Origin: a bacterium
GTDB taxonomy: Bacteria > Latescibacterota > Latescibacteria > Latescibacterales > Latescibacteraceae
Direction of reading: 5' to 3'
DNA length: 64,000 nt
NCBI GenBank assembly: GCA_021372535.1
Contig: JAJFUH010000059.1
Coordinates: forward strand, 13,127-77,126
In this document: positions 27,272-36,747 of the stretch, in pieces
Layout: every line of letters starts with the position of its first letter
Position numbering within the stretch: position 1 is the first letter of the stretch
Translations under genes and position numbers: made by a program
Notes under the pieces: model-generated
Database searches by the model: none
What the model was told of the DNA's origin: nothing
The model's input: only the letters and a program-made list of their open reading frames with translations

Positions 27272-28201
27272 ATGTCCTGTCCAGCCATGAAGAGAATATC
27301 ACTGGTACTCGGAACACGCGGAAGCACTCTTGCGCTTGCCCAGACGGAAACTGTCCGGGCGCGGCTCATGCTCATGTTTCCGGAACTGAAAATCGAAACG
27401 CGTATCATTAAAACCGAAGGGGATATCGATCGCACCTCTCCGCTTTCGGACTTCGGCGGCCGCGGAGCGTTTGTGCGGAGTATAGAGAACGCCCTGCTCC
27501 TGCATAAGATTGACGCTGCTGTGCACAGCCTCAAGGACCTGCCGTCGAAACTTCCCGAAGGGCTCGTGCTCGGCGCGGCGCCTGAAAGGGCGGATTACCG
27601 CGATGTCCTGGTCTCTCCGGTCGGTCATACGCTCAAAACGCTTCCCTCCGGAAGTGTCATCGCCACTGGCAGTATCAGGCGGAGGGTTCAGATTCGGGCT
27701 GTCCGCCCCGATGTCGTTTTTGCCGATATTCGGGGAAATATCGAAACACGGCTGAAAAAACCCGGCCATGAATCCGTCGATGCGGTCGTGCTTGCAGCCG
27801 CGGGACTCGAACGTCTCGGGCTTTCTTCGGCGGTCACGGAGTATCTGGACACCGAAACCGTCCTGCCCGCGCCGTGCCAGGGTGCGCTCGGCCTGGAATG
27901 CAGAGCGGATGACCCCGATGTCCTGTCGCTCCTGAATGCAATTGATGACCGCGATGTCCGCGCCTGCGTGGAGACCGAGCGGGCGTTTATCGAAACCCTC
28001 GGCATGGGTTGCCATATGCCGGTGGGCGCGCTTGCCCGTTTCGAGGGCAGGGAGATTGTCTTCAGCGGTTTCGTCTCTCCCGCCGGACACGGGGATATGA
28101 TGAGGGAAACTATTCACGCAACTCCCGAACAGGCGCAAACATCGGCGCGGGAGATGGCCGGAAGGTTACGCCGTGCGGTCGGTAATAACGGCAAAAAATA
28201 A
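27272..28201 (+). CDS. hemC: Hydroxymethylbilane synthase (porphobilinogen deaminase)
   Basis: A 309-residue enzyme joining four porphobilinogens into hydroxymethylbilane. The start region LVLGTRGSTLALAQTETV, the DLPSKLPEGLVLGAAPERADYRDVL block and PAPCQGALGLECR are all conserved; the dipyrromethane cofactor Cys is in LGMGCHMPVGA near residue 247. Its ATG is one base after the hemA stop, so translation is likely coupled. The last gene before a 480-base gap holding the first structured repeat. Confidence 0.96.
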   Translation: MSCPAMKRISLVLGTRGSTLALAQTETVRARLMLMFPELKIETRIIKTEGDIDRTSPLSDFGGRGAFVRSIENALLLHKIDAAVHSLKDLPSKLPEGLVLGAAPERADYRDVLVSPVGHTLKTLPSGSVIATGSIRRRVQIRAVRPDVVFADIRGNIETRLKKPGHESVDAVVLAAAGLERLGLSSAVTEYLDTETVLPAPCQGALGLECRADDPDVLSLLNAIDDRDVRACVETERAFIETLGMGCHMPVGALARFEGREIVFSGFVSPAGHGDMMRETIHATPEQAQTSAREMAGRLRRAVGNNGKK

Positions 28202-28340
28202 TCATTATAAGAGTGACCACTATAACGATAGAGTAAAATGGAAATCATTAAATTCTCTTGTGATCCCCAAATCCATATCTGAATGTTGAATAACATTTTG
28301 ATTATAAATAGAATCAAAAAATTGCCTGAGAATTTATTTT

Positions 28341-28520
28341 CCCGTTGAAAAGCCCCGCGGTCACAACCGGTTTTCGGAAAAAGAATGGGTGCTGTCCGAG
28401 CGAGCCGAAGGCTCGTGAGTTCACACATTCCCGAAAAACGGGCAGTGAACGGGGAATAAGGCTTTTCACGGGCACCCTTTCCTTTGGATACTTTCCTTTG
28501 GGTGTGCAAAGGAAAGTATC
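28341..28520. repeat. Structured 180-base repeat R1, copy 1
   Basis: An element bounded by CCCGTTGAAAAGCC (28341-28354) and GGCTTTTCACGGG (28460-28472), then a tail hairpin GATACTTTCCTTTG / CAAAGGAAAGTATC (28487-28520). Inside are two more hairpins: CGAGC/GCTCG (28401-28415) and GTTCAC...GTGAAC (28419-28450) with a nested CCCG/CGGG. GATTATAAATAGAAT stands upstream in all copies (here 28300-28314), so the full unit may start near 28257. Copies are at 31487 and 63930. It lies in the 28202-28684 gap of the heme cluster, which holds nothing else. Confidence 0.85.
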
Positions 28521-28684
28521 ATCTTAAAAGTATTCTGAAAAATTATAGGGGCTTCAGAACAGCCAAATTCTCTGTTGAACTCCGTTTTCCGTTTATTTAT
28601 TATCCATAATGCGGACAAGCAGTTGCCGGAGCGGATCGGGAACATATCAACCACATTTTTCCATGCAGTACAGGGGCTGTTTTC

Positions 28685-30190
28685 ATGGTTTATCTTGTAG
28701 GAGCAGGACCCGGCGATCCGGGACTCATCACGGTGAAAGCGATCGAGCTTCTCCGCCGGGCGGATGTCGTCCTCTACGACAGGCTTATCGATGCATCTCT
28801 TCTTTCCAATACAAAGGAAGGCTGCACACTCATCGATGTGGGGAAAAGCGCTGATAATCATACGAAAACCCAGGATGAGATAGCGGATATGCTGGCCGAT
28901 TTCGGAAAAAAGGGTCTCGAAACAGTCCGGCTCAAGGGAGGCGATCCGTTTCTATTCGGACGCGGCGGCGAGGAAGCCGAACGGCTTCGCAGGGAGGGCA
29001 TCCCGTTCGAGATCGTCCCGGGAGTTTCGGCTCTCACTGCGGCCCCGGCATATGCCGGCATTCCCCTGACGCACCGGAGTTTCGCCTCATCGGTAGGCAT
29101 CGTCACGGGCCACGCCGCAAGCGGTAAACATGAAGACACGGTTCGCTGGAGCCACATAGCACAGGCGGTCGATACCATCGTGGTGTTCATGGGGGTCGGC
29201 AACCTTGCCCATATCGCAGAGGAACTCAGGGCGGGCGGTCTTCCGGCGGATACTCCTGCCGCGCTCATCGAACAGGGCACAACGCCTTCCCAGAAAGTCG
29301 TAACCGGCAGCCTCGCGGATATTCATCTGAAAGCTGAGGAGCAGAACGTTTCCCCTCCCGCGCTCCTTGTTGTAGGAAAAACCGTCGCCCTTCACGAAAC
29401 ACTCGCGTGGTTCTGTCCTCATCCTCTCGCCGGTCTCAGGATCGGGATTACCCGGCCGCAACGGCAATCGAAGCAGTTTTCCGACAAGCTCCGTGAACTG
29501 GGAGCCGAACCGGTGCTCATGCCCGCCATCACAACGGTCGACACCATCGACACTCCCGAAGTTCTGGATGCGCTCGGAAAACTGCCCGTCTATGACGCCA
29601 TCCTTTTTTTCAGCGTCAACGGAGTCGAATCGTTTTTCCGGGCGTTAAAGAACATGAATATGGATTCGGAGCTTCCGGCGGGGAAAATGATCGGCGCCAT
29701 CGGGCCCGCGACCGCGCAGTCGCTCCTCGAACACGGCATATCGGCGGATGTGAAAGCCGAGGCATATATCGCCGAGGGGCTCCTCGATGCGATATGTGAA
29801 CACACCGACCCGGCGGCGAAACATTTTCTGCTCGTCCGTTCCGACAGGGGCAGGAGCTATGTCCCCGACGGGCTCAGGAGCAGAGGCGCAACCGTCGATG
29901 AGGTGACATTTTATTCCACACAGCCGGAGCGCATGGATACGGCGGTTCTCGACCGTGTGCGAAAGGGCGGGATAGACATTGTGACGTTTACGAGCGCATC
30001 GACTGTGGATGGCTTTTTCGATAATATTTCCCCGGACGAGCTGCCCGGAAACGTTATCCTCGCAAGCATCGGTCCAGAAACGACGAAAGCCATCGGGCGC
30101 TATGGTCTTGAACCCGCTGTCTGCGCCTCCGAATACACAACCGACGGGCTTATAAAAGCGCTCTGCGATGCACGCGGAAGGGAGACATGA
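28685..30190 (+). CDS. CobA-HemD fusion: uroporphyrinogen-III methyltransferase / uroporphyrinogen-III synthase
   Basis: A 501-residue two-domain enzyme. Residues 1-240 are the SUMT methyltransferase: VYLVGAGPGDPGLIT, VVLYDRLI, VRLKGGDPFLFGRGGEEAE, VPGVSALTAAPAYAGIPLTHR; it methylates uroporphyrinogen III twice with S-adenosylmethionine to precorrin-2. Residues 245-501 are HemD (LRIGITRPQRQSKQFSDKLRELGAEPVLMPAITT), which closes and inverts ring D. The fusion hands the product of one step straight to the next. AGGGG precedes the ATG. It overlaps or abuts ahbC downstream, and lies after repeat R1. Confidence 0.94.
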   Translation: MVYLVGAGPGDPGLITVKAIELLRRADVVLYDRLIDASLLSNTKEGCTLIDVGKSADNHTKTQDEIADMLADFGKKGLETVRLKGGDPFLFGRGGEEAERLRREGIPFEIVPGVSALTAAPAYAGIPLTHRSFASSVGIVTGHAASGKHEDTVRWSHIAQAVDTIVVFMGVGNLAHIAEELRAGGLPADTPAALIEQGTTPSQKVVTGSLADIHLKAEEQNVSPPALLVVGKTVALHETLAWFCPHPLAGLRIGITRPQRQSKQFSDKLRELGAEPVLMPAITTVDTIDTPEVLDALGKLPVYDAILFFSVNGVESFFRALKNMNMDSELPAGKMIGAIGPATAQSLLEHGISADVKAEAYIAEGLLDAICEHTDPAAKHFLLVRSDRGRSYVPDGLRSRGATVDEVTFYSTQPERMDTAVLDRVRKGGIDIVTFTSASTVDGFFDNISPDELPGNVILASIGPETTKAIGRYGLEPAVCASEYTTDGLIKALCDARGRET

Positions 30191-30194
30191 ACCG

Positions 30195-31379
30195 GTGGTC
30201 GGTATTTCCAAGCTGTACTGCGACTCGATAGAACCTTCGGATGTGCTCCGGTATGGACGGCGCTCTTCAGAGCTGCCTTCCCACCTTCTCCAGTTTTCCG
30301 AGGACAAGCGGCCCGTCGTGATCATGAATATAACGAGGCGCTGCAACCTGAAGTGCGTTCACTGCTACGCGGGCGCGAACGATGCCAGGCCCTCCGGGGA
30401 AATGACAACCGATGAACTCATGCGTGTTATCGACGATCTGGCGAAATTCGGTTCCCCGGTCGTCCTGTTTTCCGGCGGCGAGCCGCTCATGCATCCCGAT
30501 CTTGCGCTCCTTGCCGGACATGCAGTCAAATCGGGCATGCGGGCGGTTATCTCAACGAACGGGACGCTCATAACTCCGGAAAAAGCCCACGCACTCGCCG
30601 ATGTCGGTCTTTCGTATGTCGGAGTCAGTCTGGACGGCGGCCCTGCGGTTCACGATTCCTTCCGGGGCGTTCAAGGCTCGTTCGACAGAGCCATCCAAGG
30701 ACTTCGGAATGCCCGCGAGGCAGGCATAAAAACGGGCCTCCGCTTCACTATAACCCATCGTAATGTGAGCGAAATTCCCGCAGTGTTTGCCCTGCTCGAA
30801 CAGGAAGGTATCCCCCGCATCTGTTTTTACCATCTTGTGTACACGGGAAGAGGTAAAGGACTCCTCGACGAGGCGCTTTCCCATGAAAGCACCCGCGCCG
30901 TCGTGGACACGATCATCGACCGGACAGCGGAACTCCACCGTCACGGCAGGAAAATCGAGGTTCTGACCGTTGACAATCACTGTGACGGCCCCTATCTGTA
31001 TCTCCGACTTACCCGTGAAAATCCGCCTCGGGCGGAACAGGTGCTCGAACTCCTCAGGTTCAACGGCGGGAACAGTTCGGGCGTGGGAGTGTCGTCCATC
31101 GGATGGGACGGTTCCGTTCACCCCGATCAGTTCTGGCGTCACCATATTCTCGGAAATGTGCGCGACCATTCATTCGGCGAGATATGGACGGACAGGAACA
31201 ACGATTTCCTCATGAAACTCAAGGACAAAAAGCGCCATGTCACGGGGAGATGCGCGCAATGCCGCTTTCTGGATGTGTGCGGAGGCAACTTCCGCGCGCG
31301 CGCCGAGGCGGTGACCGGAGATATCTGGGCGCCCGATCCGGCCTGCTATCTCACCGACAGCGAAATCGGAATCGAATAA
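30195..31379 (+). CDS. ahbC: 12,18-didecarboxysiroheme deacetylase, radical SAM (AhbC)
   Basis: About 394 residues from the GTG at 30195 (VVGISKLYC, the usual family start) with AAGGGAG ten bases upstream; an in-frame ATG at 30168 inside the previous gene is the alternative. The radical-SAM cluster is Cys50, Cys54 and Cys57 (RRCNLKCVHC), and the C-terminus has the auxiliary-cluster type cysteines CAQCRFLDVCGGNFRAR and the typical ending DPACYLTDSEIGIE. AhbC removes the two acetate side chains of didecarboxysiroheme to give Fe-coproporphyrin III. Placement between the CobA-HemD fusion and the AhbAB fusion supports this. Confidence 0.93.
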   Translation: MVGISKLYCDSIEPSDVLRYGRRSSELPSHLLQFSEDKRPVVIMNITRRCNLKCVHCYAGANDARPSGEMTTDELMRVIDDLAKFGSPVVLFSGGEPLMHPDLALLAGHAVKSGMRAVISTNGTLITPEKAHALADVGLSYVGVSLDGGPAVHDSFRGVQGSFDRAIQGLRNAREAGIKTGLRFTITHRNVSEIPAVFALLEQEGIPRICFYHLVYTGRGKGLLDEALSHESTRAVVDTIIDRTAELHRHGRKIEVLTVDNHCDGPYLYLRLTRENPPRAEQVLELLRFNGGNSSGVGVSSIGWDGSVHPDQFWRHHILGNVRDHSFGEIWTDRNNDFLMKLKDKKRHVTGRCAQCRFLDVCGGNFRARAEAVTGDIWAPDPACYLTDSEIGIE

Positions 31380-31486
31380 CATTACGGGGAAATAATACCA
31401 ACAACCCTCTGAAATCCATACTGTGGTGTAGTGTAATACATTGATTATAAATAGAATATAGACCTTTGAAGTTTTTGAATTATCAA

Positions 31487-31667
31487 CCCGTTGAAAAGCC
31501 CCGCGTTCACAACCGGTTTTCGGAAAAAGAATGGGTGCTGTCCGAGCGAGCCGAAGGCTCGTGAGTTCACACATTCCCGAAAAACGGGCAGTGAACGGGG
31601 GAAAAGGCTTTTCACAGGGCGCCTTTTCCTTTGGATACTTTCCTTTGGGCGAGCAAAGGAAAGTACC
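31487..31667. repeat. Structured 180-base repeat R1, copy 2
   Basis: Same unit as 28341-28520, with all hairpins kept; the tail loop reads GGCGAG instead of GGTGTG. The upstream GATTATAAATAGAAT is at 31443-31457. It fills the 31380-31707 gap between ahbC and the ahbAB fusion. The matching bases extend left to about 31430. Confidence 0.85.
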
Positions 31668-31707
31668 GTATGTAAAATGTTAAAGTTTTTTTCCTTAGGC
31701 GAACAGC

Positions 31708-32697
31708 ATGTTACCCGTATCTCTCGACAAAAAACAGAACGACCTGCTCGCGGTCATCCAGTCGAACGTACCCGTTGTCGAAAGGCCGTTCAAAGCCATC
31801 GCGGAACTCCTCAGCTGTTCGGAACAAGAGGTTGTCGAGATGATTCACGACCTCATGGAGAAGGGCGTCATACGTGCGTTCGGCCCCGTTTTCGAAGCCC
31901 GGAAGCTCGGGTATGTCAGCACTCTTGTCGCCGCGGAGATTGAAAATTCCGGCATCGACGGTTTTACGGATGCGATGGCTGACATTAACGAGATCACACA
32001 CATCTACCTCCGCGATCATGTGCTGAATGTCTGGTTTACGATAACCGCCCGCGATTCCGGGATAAGGGACAACATAATAGCGTGGACAAAGCGCCTTCCG
32101 GGTGTTGTGCGGATTCTGAACCTGCCCGCCGTGACAGTCTACAAGGTCAGCGCCGTGTTCGGTGAAAAGAACGCCGCATCCCCGGTATCGAAACCTGATA
32201 GGGATTGTCCGCCCCCCGATGAAGAGCATCGGGAGTTGATCAGGTTTCTTCAGAAAAAATTCCCCGTGGCGGAAAAGCCATTCGAGCTTGCCGCACAGGC
32301 TCTCGGGACGAGTGAATCATGGGTGCTCGAAACCGTGAACTCATGGATCGATGACGGTGTCATCAGGAGGTTCGGAGCCCGGCTCGATCACCAACGCGCG
32401 GGGTATTCGGCGAACGGCCTCGCGGCATGGAGCGGCATCGATGTCGATGCGCTCGGTCATACGTTCGCCGCATTGCCGCGGGTCAGCCACTGTTACAGAA
32501 GGCTCACTCACGGGGACTGGCCGTACGAACTGTACACGATGGTTCACGCCCGCTCGGACAGTGAGCTCGACGACCTCGTTCGCGGAATGGTTTCGCTCGC
32601 CCCGGACGCCGGCATGGTTGTCCTTAAAACCCTCAGGGAACTCAAGAAAACGACAATGTACTATTTCATGGAGGATGGAAGATGGGATACCCGGTAA
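31708..32697 (+). CDS. Siroheme decarboxylase, AhbA-AhbB fused in one chain
   Basis: A 329-residue protein made of two related halves, each an AsnC/Lrp-like winged helix plus an alpha/beta domain. Half one (1-150): [57 protein letters not shown]. Half two (172-329): [57 protein letters not shown]. AhbA and AhbB normally form a heterodimer that removes two acetate carboxyls of siroheme; the fused chain is like the NirDL fusion of heme d1 pathways. With ahbC and ahbD here, heme b is the product. Overlaps hemB by 16 bases. Confidence 0.92.
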   Translation: MLPVSLDKKQNDLLAVIQSNVPVVERPFKAIAELLSCSEQEVVEMIHDLMEKGVIRAFGPVFEARKLGYVSTLVAAEIENSGIDGFTDAMADINEITHIYLRDHVLNVWFTITARDSGIRDNIIAWTKRLPGVVRILNLPAVTVYKVSAVFGEKNAASPVSKPDRDCPPPDEEHRELIRFLQKKFPVAEKPFELAAQALGTSESWVLETVNSWIDDGVIRRFGARLDHQRAGYSANGLAAWSGIDVDALGHTFAALPRVSHCYRRLTHGDWPYELYTMVHARSDSELDDLVRGMVSLAPDAGMVVLKTLRELKKTTMYYFMEDGRWDTR

Positions 32698-33653
32698 CGC
32701 GCATGAGACGTCTGCGCAGGACGCCCGAGCTCCGTTCGCTGGTAAGAGAGACAAAGCTCGATCCCGGCGATTTTATTCTGCCCCTGTTCGTTCGTCCGGG
32801 TGACGATGTAAGACGGCCGGTGCCCTCGATGCCCGGCGTTTCCCAGATGTCGGTGGATGTACTCACGGAGGAATGCCGTGCTGCCGTGGGCGACGGCGTC
32901 GGGGGAGTGCTCCTGTTCGGAATTCCCGACCACAAGGACCCGCTCGGCACCGGGGCGTACGATGACGACGGCATCATTCCCCGTGCTGTGCGCGCTCTCA
33001 AATCCGAGCTGCCGCAGCTTCTTGTCATCACCGATGTCTGCATGTGCGAATACACCGACCACGGGCACTGCGGAGTCATAAAGAACGGCGATGTGGACAA
33101 CGATCCGACCCTTGATCTTCTCGCCCGGGCAAGCCTCGCCTATGCCCGCGCCGGAGCGGATATCATCGCCCCATCGGACATGATGGACGGCCGTATCGGT
33201 CATATCAGGAACGCCCTCGACGGCAGCGGATTCACCCATATACCGGTCATGGCCTACGCGGCGAAATTCGCTTCGGGGTTTTACGGCCCTTTCAGGGATG
33301 CGGCTGAATCGCCCCCGCAGTTCGGCGACCGGCGCTCCTACCAGATGGACCCGGCCAACCGCCGTGAAGCGCTCCGTGAAATTGCCCTCGATATCGAAGA
33401 GGGCGCCGACATTATCATGGTCAAACCAGCCATGCCGTACCTCGATATTATCCGCGAGGCGCGCGACCGTTTCGATCTCCCCGTCGCGGCGTACCAGGTG
33501 AGCGGCGAGTATGCCATGATCCACGCAGCGGCCAAAAACGGCTGGCTCGATCTCGATACGGTCATGATGGAAAGCCTTGTCTCCATAAAACGCGCGGGTG
33601 CTGACATGATCCTCACCTATTTCGCCCGCAAGGCTGCGGGGATGCTCGCATGA
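32682..33653 (+). CDS. hemB: Porphobilinogen synthase (delta-aminolevulinate dehydratase)
   Basis: A 323-residue enzyme condensing two 5-aminolevulinate molecules to porphobilinogen. The two Schiff-base lysines are Lys195 ([15 protein letters not shown]) and Lys248 ([12 protein letters not shown]). The zinc-binding cysteines are present (Cys120, Cys122, Cys130 in [11 protein letters not shown]), so it belongs to the zinc-dependent group. GGAGG seven bases before the ATG lies inside the ahbAB 3' end; its stop overlaps ahbD by four bases (ATGA). Confidence 0.96.
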   Translation: MGYPVTRMRRLRRTPELRSLVRETKLDPGDFILPLFVRPGDDVRRPVPSMPGVSQMSVDVLTEECRAAVGDGVGGVLLFGIPDHKDPLGTGAYDDDGIIPRAVRALKSELPQLLVITDVCMCEYTDHGHCGVIKNGDVDNDPTLDLLARASLAYARAGADIIAPSDMMDGRIGHIRNALDGSGFTHIPVMAYAAKFASGFYGPFRDAAESPPQFGDRRSYQMDPANRREALREIALDIEEGADIIMVKPAMPYLDIIREARDRFDLPVAAYQVSGEYAMIHAAAKNGWLDLDTVMMESLVSIKRAGADMILTYFARKAAGMLA

Positions 33654-34738
33654 CCGTTCCGCCCCTGCGTCTCCTGGCACTCGAAATTACCCGTACCTGC
33701 ACCCTCGCGTGCAGGCACTGCCGCGGCGATTCGCGGAACGAAGTGTACCCCGACGAGCTCTCTCTCGGCGAGATCGGGCGGATACTCGACAGCGCCGCCT
33801 CGTTCTCGAAACCGATCGTCATCGTCACCGGCGGGGAACCGCTCGTACGGCCCGATGTGTTCGATATTACCGCATATTCCTCCTCCCTCGGGCTGACAAC
33901 GGTACTCGCCACATGCGGACAGCATCTCAGCGAAAACGCCGCCCGGAAACTCATCGACACCGGCGTGTCGCGTATCAGTGTGAGCCTGGACGGCGCCGAT
34001 GCGCGGACGCATGACAGCTTCCGGGGCATCCCCGGGGCGTTTGAAGCCGCTCTCAGAGGTATTGCCGCCGCACGGTCACAGGGGCTTGCATTCCAGATAA
34101 ACAGCACCATTACATCGCTCAACATAGGCGAACTCGATGCCATTCACGACCTGGCGGTCTCCCTCGGCGCGGTCGCGTTTCATCCGTTTCTCCTCGTTCC
34201 CATGGGTCGCGGAAAGGGGCTGTCCGATAATGCGCTTCCACCTGAAGAATACGAATCGGCGCTCATCCGTATTGCAGAGATAGCCGAACGCTCTCCCATC
34301 GAACTCAAACCCACATGCAGCCCCCATTACGGCAGGGTTGCCCGACAGCTCAGGCGCAGTCGCCCCGACATGGCGGTTCACCCGGAAAACCGGTCCAATC
34401 CCCACGGAAATCATAAAAATGGCCTGATCATGACACGGGGATGTCTCGGCGGCTACGGATTCGTATTCGTATCCCATGTCGGCGCGGTGCAGATGTGCGG
34501 GTTTCTTGAGCTTGAGGCGGGCAATCTCCGCAGGGAATCGTATGACCTGAAGTCGATCTGGGAAACATCCCCCCTCTTCAACGCCGTACGCGACCGTAAC
34601 AACTACCGTGGAACCTGCGGGAAATGTGAATACTGGCAGGTATGCGGAGGATGCAGAGCCCGGGCTTACTATCTTTCCGGCGATTATCTCGCGGAAGAAC
34701 CGAACTGTCTCTATATACCCGGAGGGGAAGAAGAATAA
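33650..34738 (+). CDS. ahbD: Fe-coproporphyrin III decarboxylase, radical SAM heme synthase (AhbD)
   Basis: A 362-residue radical SAM enzyme. Cys17, Cys21 and Cys24 ([14 protein letters not shown]) bind the SAM cluster, followed by [17 protein letters not shown]; the C-terminus has the second-cluster cysteines [23 protein letters not shown] and EPNCLY. AhbD decarboxylates two propionates of Fe-coproporphyrin III to vinyls, giving heme b, the last step of this route. It is a paralogue of AhbC but has its own start region without VGISKLYC. Start overlaps the hemB stop by four bases (ATGA), so translation is coupled. Confidence 0.92.
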   Translation: MTVPPLRLLALEITRTCTLACRHCRGDSRNEVYPDELSLGEIGRILDSAASFSKPIVIVTGGEPLVRPDVFDITAYSSSLGLTTVLATCGQHLSENAARKLIDTGVSRISVSLDGADARTHDSFRGIPGAFEAALRGIAAARSQGLAFQINSTITSLNIGELDAIHDLAVSLGAVAFHPFLLVPMGRGKGLSDNALPPEEYESALIRIAEIAERSPIELKPTCSPHYGRVARQLRRSRPDMAVHPENRSNPHGNHKNGLIMTRGCLGGYGFVFVSHVGAVQMCGFLELEAGNLRRESYDLKSIWETSPLFNAVRDRNNYRGTCGKCEYWQVCGGCRARAYYLSGDYLAEEPNCLYIPGGEEE

Positions 34739-34811
34739 ACGCATACATGGCTGAATCATGGAAAACCGTCCGAAATAAACCATCATCATGTTTCGATAAA
34801 GGAAAAAGCAG

Positions 34812-36107
34812 ATGAAACCGCTTTCGTTCGACAGATCACAGACGCTCCATGAACGCGCCGCGCAATCGATTGTCGGAGGTGTCAATTCGCCTGCCCGCGC
34901 TTTCAGGTCGGTCGGCGGCACGCCGCTTTTCGCCGCCCGCGCCGAGGGATATCATGTATGGGATGCGGATGGCAACCGGTACATCGACTACATCGGCTCG
35001 TGGGGGCCAATGATCGCCGGTCATGCCCATCCCGAAGTCATCGCTGCGATAAACCATGCCGCAGCCCTTGGAACGAGCTACGGTGTCTCGACCGAGCGGG
35101 AGATTCTCATCGCCGAAAAAATCCGCTCCATGATGCCCTCCATCGAGATGCTCCGCATGGTCAATTCCGGCACCGAGGCTGCGATGAGCGCCATCCGTCT
35201 CGCGCGGGGATATACCGGCCGCAGCAAGATCATCAAATTCGCGGGCTGTTATCACGGGCACGGCGACAGCTTCCTTATCAAGGCCGGTTCGGGCGCGCTC
35301 ACCCATGGTGTCCCGGACAGCGCCGGTATACCGCCGTCGATAGCCTCCGATACACTCGTGGCGGAATTCAACAGCCTCGATTCGGTCGACCGACTTCTTA
35401 CAGCACACGCCAGCGCTGTCGCGGCGATAATCGTCGAACCGGTGGTCGGCAACATGGGCACAGTCCCGCCTGAGCCCGGATTTCTCGAAGGGCTCCGGAA
35501 ACGGACGGCTGATAACGGCATCCTCCTGATTTTCGATGAGGTTATCACCGGATTCCGTCTCGCGCGGGGAGGCGCGCAGGGGCTGTTCGGAGTTATTCCC
35601 GATCTCACGACGCTCGGCAAGATTGTCGGCGGCGGCCTGCCGGTCGGTGTCTATGGCGGGAAAGCCGAAATTATGAGCAGGCTGGCTCCCCTCGGCCCCG
35701 TCTACCAGGCCGGAACTCTCTCGGGAAATCCCCTTGCCGTCGCAGCCGGGCTTGCCACCCTCAATCTCATCGACAACGGGGAAACCTACACCCGTCTCGA
35801 AAAAACCGGAAAACAACTTGCGGACGGTTTTGCTGAAGCTGCCGCGCAGGCCGGAGTTCCCGTAACCGTAAACCGTGCCGGTTCGATGATGACCGTATTT
35901 TTCAATGAAGGCCCCGTGACTGATTACTCCGGCGCATCGAAAAGCGATACCGCGCGTTTCTCACGGTTTTTCAGGGGTATGCTGAACCGCGGGATACTGC
36001 TGCCCCCCTCGCAGTACGAAGCGATGTTCGTATCGACCGCCCATGACGATCGGGCGATAGAAATGACAATCGCTGCCGCCGGAGAATCGTTGAATGAGTG
36101 CCGCTGA
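34812..36107 (+). CDS. hemL: Glutamate-1-semialdehyde 2,1-aminomutase
   Basis: A 431-residue PLP enzyme turning glutamate-1-semialdehyde into 5-aminolevulinate. It begins ERAAQSIVGGVNSPARAFRSVGG as expected; the PLP lysine is Lys270 in TTLGKIVGGGLPVGVYGG, and the AHPEVIAAIN, NSGTEAAMSAIRLARGYTGR and ITGFRLARGG motifs are all present. AAGGA lies eight bases upstream. It sits 74 bases after ahbD and closes the cluster; HemA and HemL are therefore the two ends of a C5-type pathway in one locus. Confidence 0.96.
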   Translation: MKPLSFDRSQTLHERAAQSIVGGVNSPARAFRSVGGTPLFAARAEGYHVWDADGNRYIDYIGSWGPMIAGHAHPEVIAAINHAAALGTSYGVSTEREILIAEKIRSMMPSIEMLRMVNSGTEAAMSAIRLARGYTGRSKIIKFAGCYHGHGDSFLIKAGSGALTHGVPDSAGIPPSIASDTLVAEFNSLDSVDRLLTAHASAVAAIIVEPVVGNMGTVPPEPGFLEGLRKRTADNGILLIFDEVITGFRLARGGAQGLFGVIPDLTTLGKIVGGGLPVGVYGGKAEIMSRLAPLGPVYQAGTLSGNPLAVAAGLATLNLIDNGETYTRLEKTGKQLADGFAEAAAQAGVPVTVNRAGSMMTVFFNEGPVTDYSGASKSDTARFSRFFRGMLNRGILLPPSQYEAMFVSTAHDDRAIEMTIAAAGESLNECR

Positions 36108-36130
36108 TAGTGTGAAAGGTCAATTCTTTT

Positions 36131-36172
36131 AAACAAAAAAAGAAAGGGCCGGTATAGTTACCAGCCCTTTCC
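36131..36172 (-). terminator. Terminator of the first pilin gene
   Basis: On the minus strand GAAAGGGCTGGTAA pairs with the arm TACCGGCCCTTTC, followed by a T-rich run TTTTTTTG. It lies 30 bases past the stop of the pilin gene at 36203, and the same stem may also slow transcription coming from hemL. Confidence 0.75.
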
Positions 36173-36202
36173 TGAGCATATCGAGAGTTATTCCCGGGGG
36201 TA

Positions 36203-36616
36203 TTACCAGGTAAGATTGGATCCTGCCAGGACATCCTGGGCCATATCGATACCGAGGGTCAAGCCGTCGTCGGTGTCAGAGTCGCCGTTGACATCGATAG
36301 CTTCTTTGGCTCCGGCAAGATTATCCGCCGTGGTGAATCTGTAGGTGAACCGTGCATTTTCAGGCTGTGAGAAACCGATCTCGGCGCAGTCAGTTCCTTC
36401 CCAGTTCGGGCTGAATTCGATATAAGCGTTGCTGGTGAAGTAATAGGTTTTTTCGCCCTGAACGATCTGGCCCAGAATCTGCTTGGCTTCACTCGTTTTG
36501 GCCTTGCCGATCAGGCTTGAGAATTTCGGAATGGCGATCGAGGCAAGAATACCGATAATAACGACCACGATCATGAGCTCAACCAGCGTAAAACCTTTTT
36601 CGCTTCTCCGGAACAT
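36203..36616 (-). CDS. Type IV pilin-like prepilin 1
   Basis: A 137-residue prepilin. A short basic leader (MFRRSEKG) is followed by the prepilin-peptidase site and [24 protein letters not shown], with the Glu5 of mature pilins. After the hydrophobic helix the head has AEIGFSQPENARFTYRF and an acidic loop DVNGDSDTDDGLT reminiscent of the calcium sites of GspG-type pseudopilins. It ends in Trp. It lies close to the PilS/PilR-like genes and has a strong sigma-54 promoter at 36732, so it is probably the main pilin or a minor one switched by that pair. No assembly genes are in the window. Confidence 0.9.
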   Translation of the reverse strand: MFRRSEKGFTLVELMIVVVIIGILASIAIPKFSSLIGKAKTSEAKQILGQIVQGEKTYYFTSNAYIEFSPNWEGTDCAEIGFSQPENARFTYRFTTADNLAGAKEAIDVNGDSDTDDGLTLGIDMAQDVLAGSNLTW

Positions 36617-36731
36617 GACAAACCTCCTTGGATTGTGTGGTGTTGAGTAAGGATGCCTGAGACTATACCAACGTTTATTAAATCTCCAGCCCCTTGTGTG
36701 TTACTGTTCATTATGCATGTGTCTGTAAATT

Positions 36732-36747
36732 TGCAAACTCTATGCCA
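36732..36747 (-). promoter_or_regulatory. Sigma-54 (RpoN) promoter of pilin 1
   Basis: The minus strand reads TGGCATAGAGTTTGCA: GG then ten bases then GC, matching the TGGCAC-N5-TTGCA consensus with one change. The start would be near 36720, about 105 bases before the pilin ATG. The adjacent NtrC-type regulator gene (37701) is the obvious activator. The rest of 36748-37078 shows nothing further. Confidence 0.82.

Noticed and set aside
31491-31943. Longer frame starting in R1 and running into the ahbAB gene
   Set aside because: The first part is the repeat and the second part is out of frame with the conserved decarboxylase.
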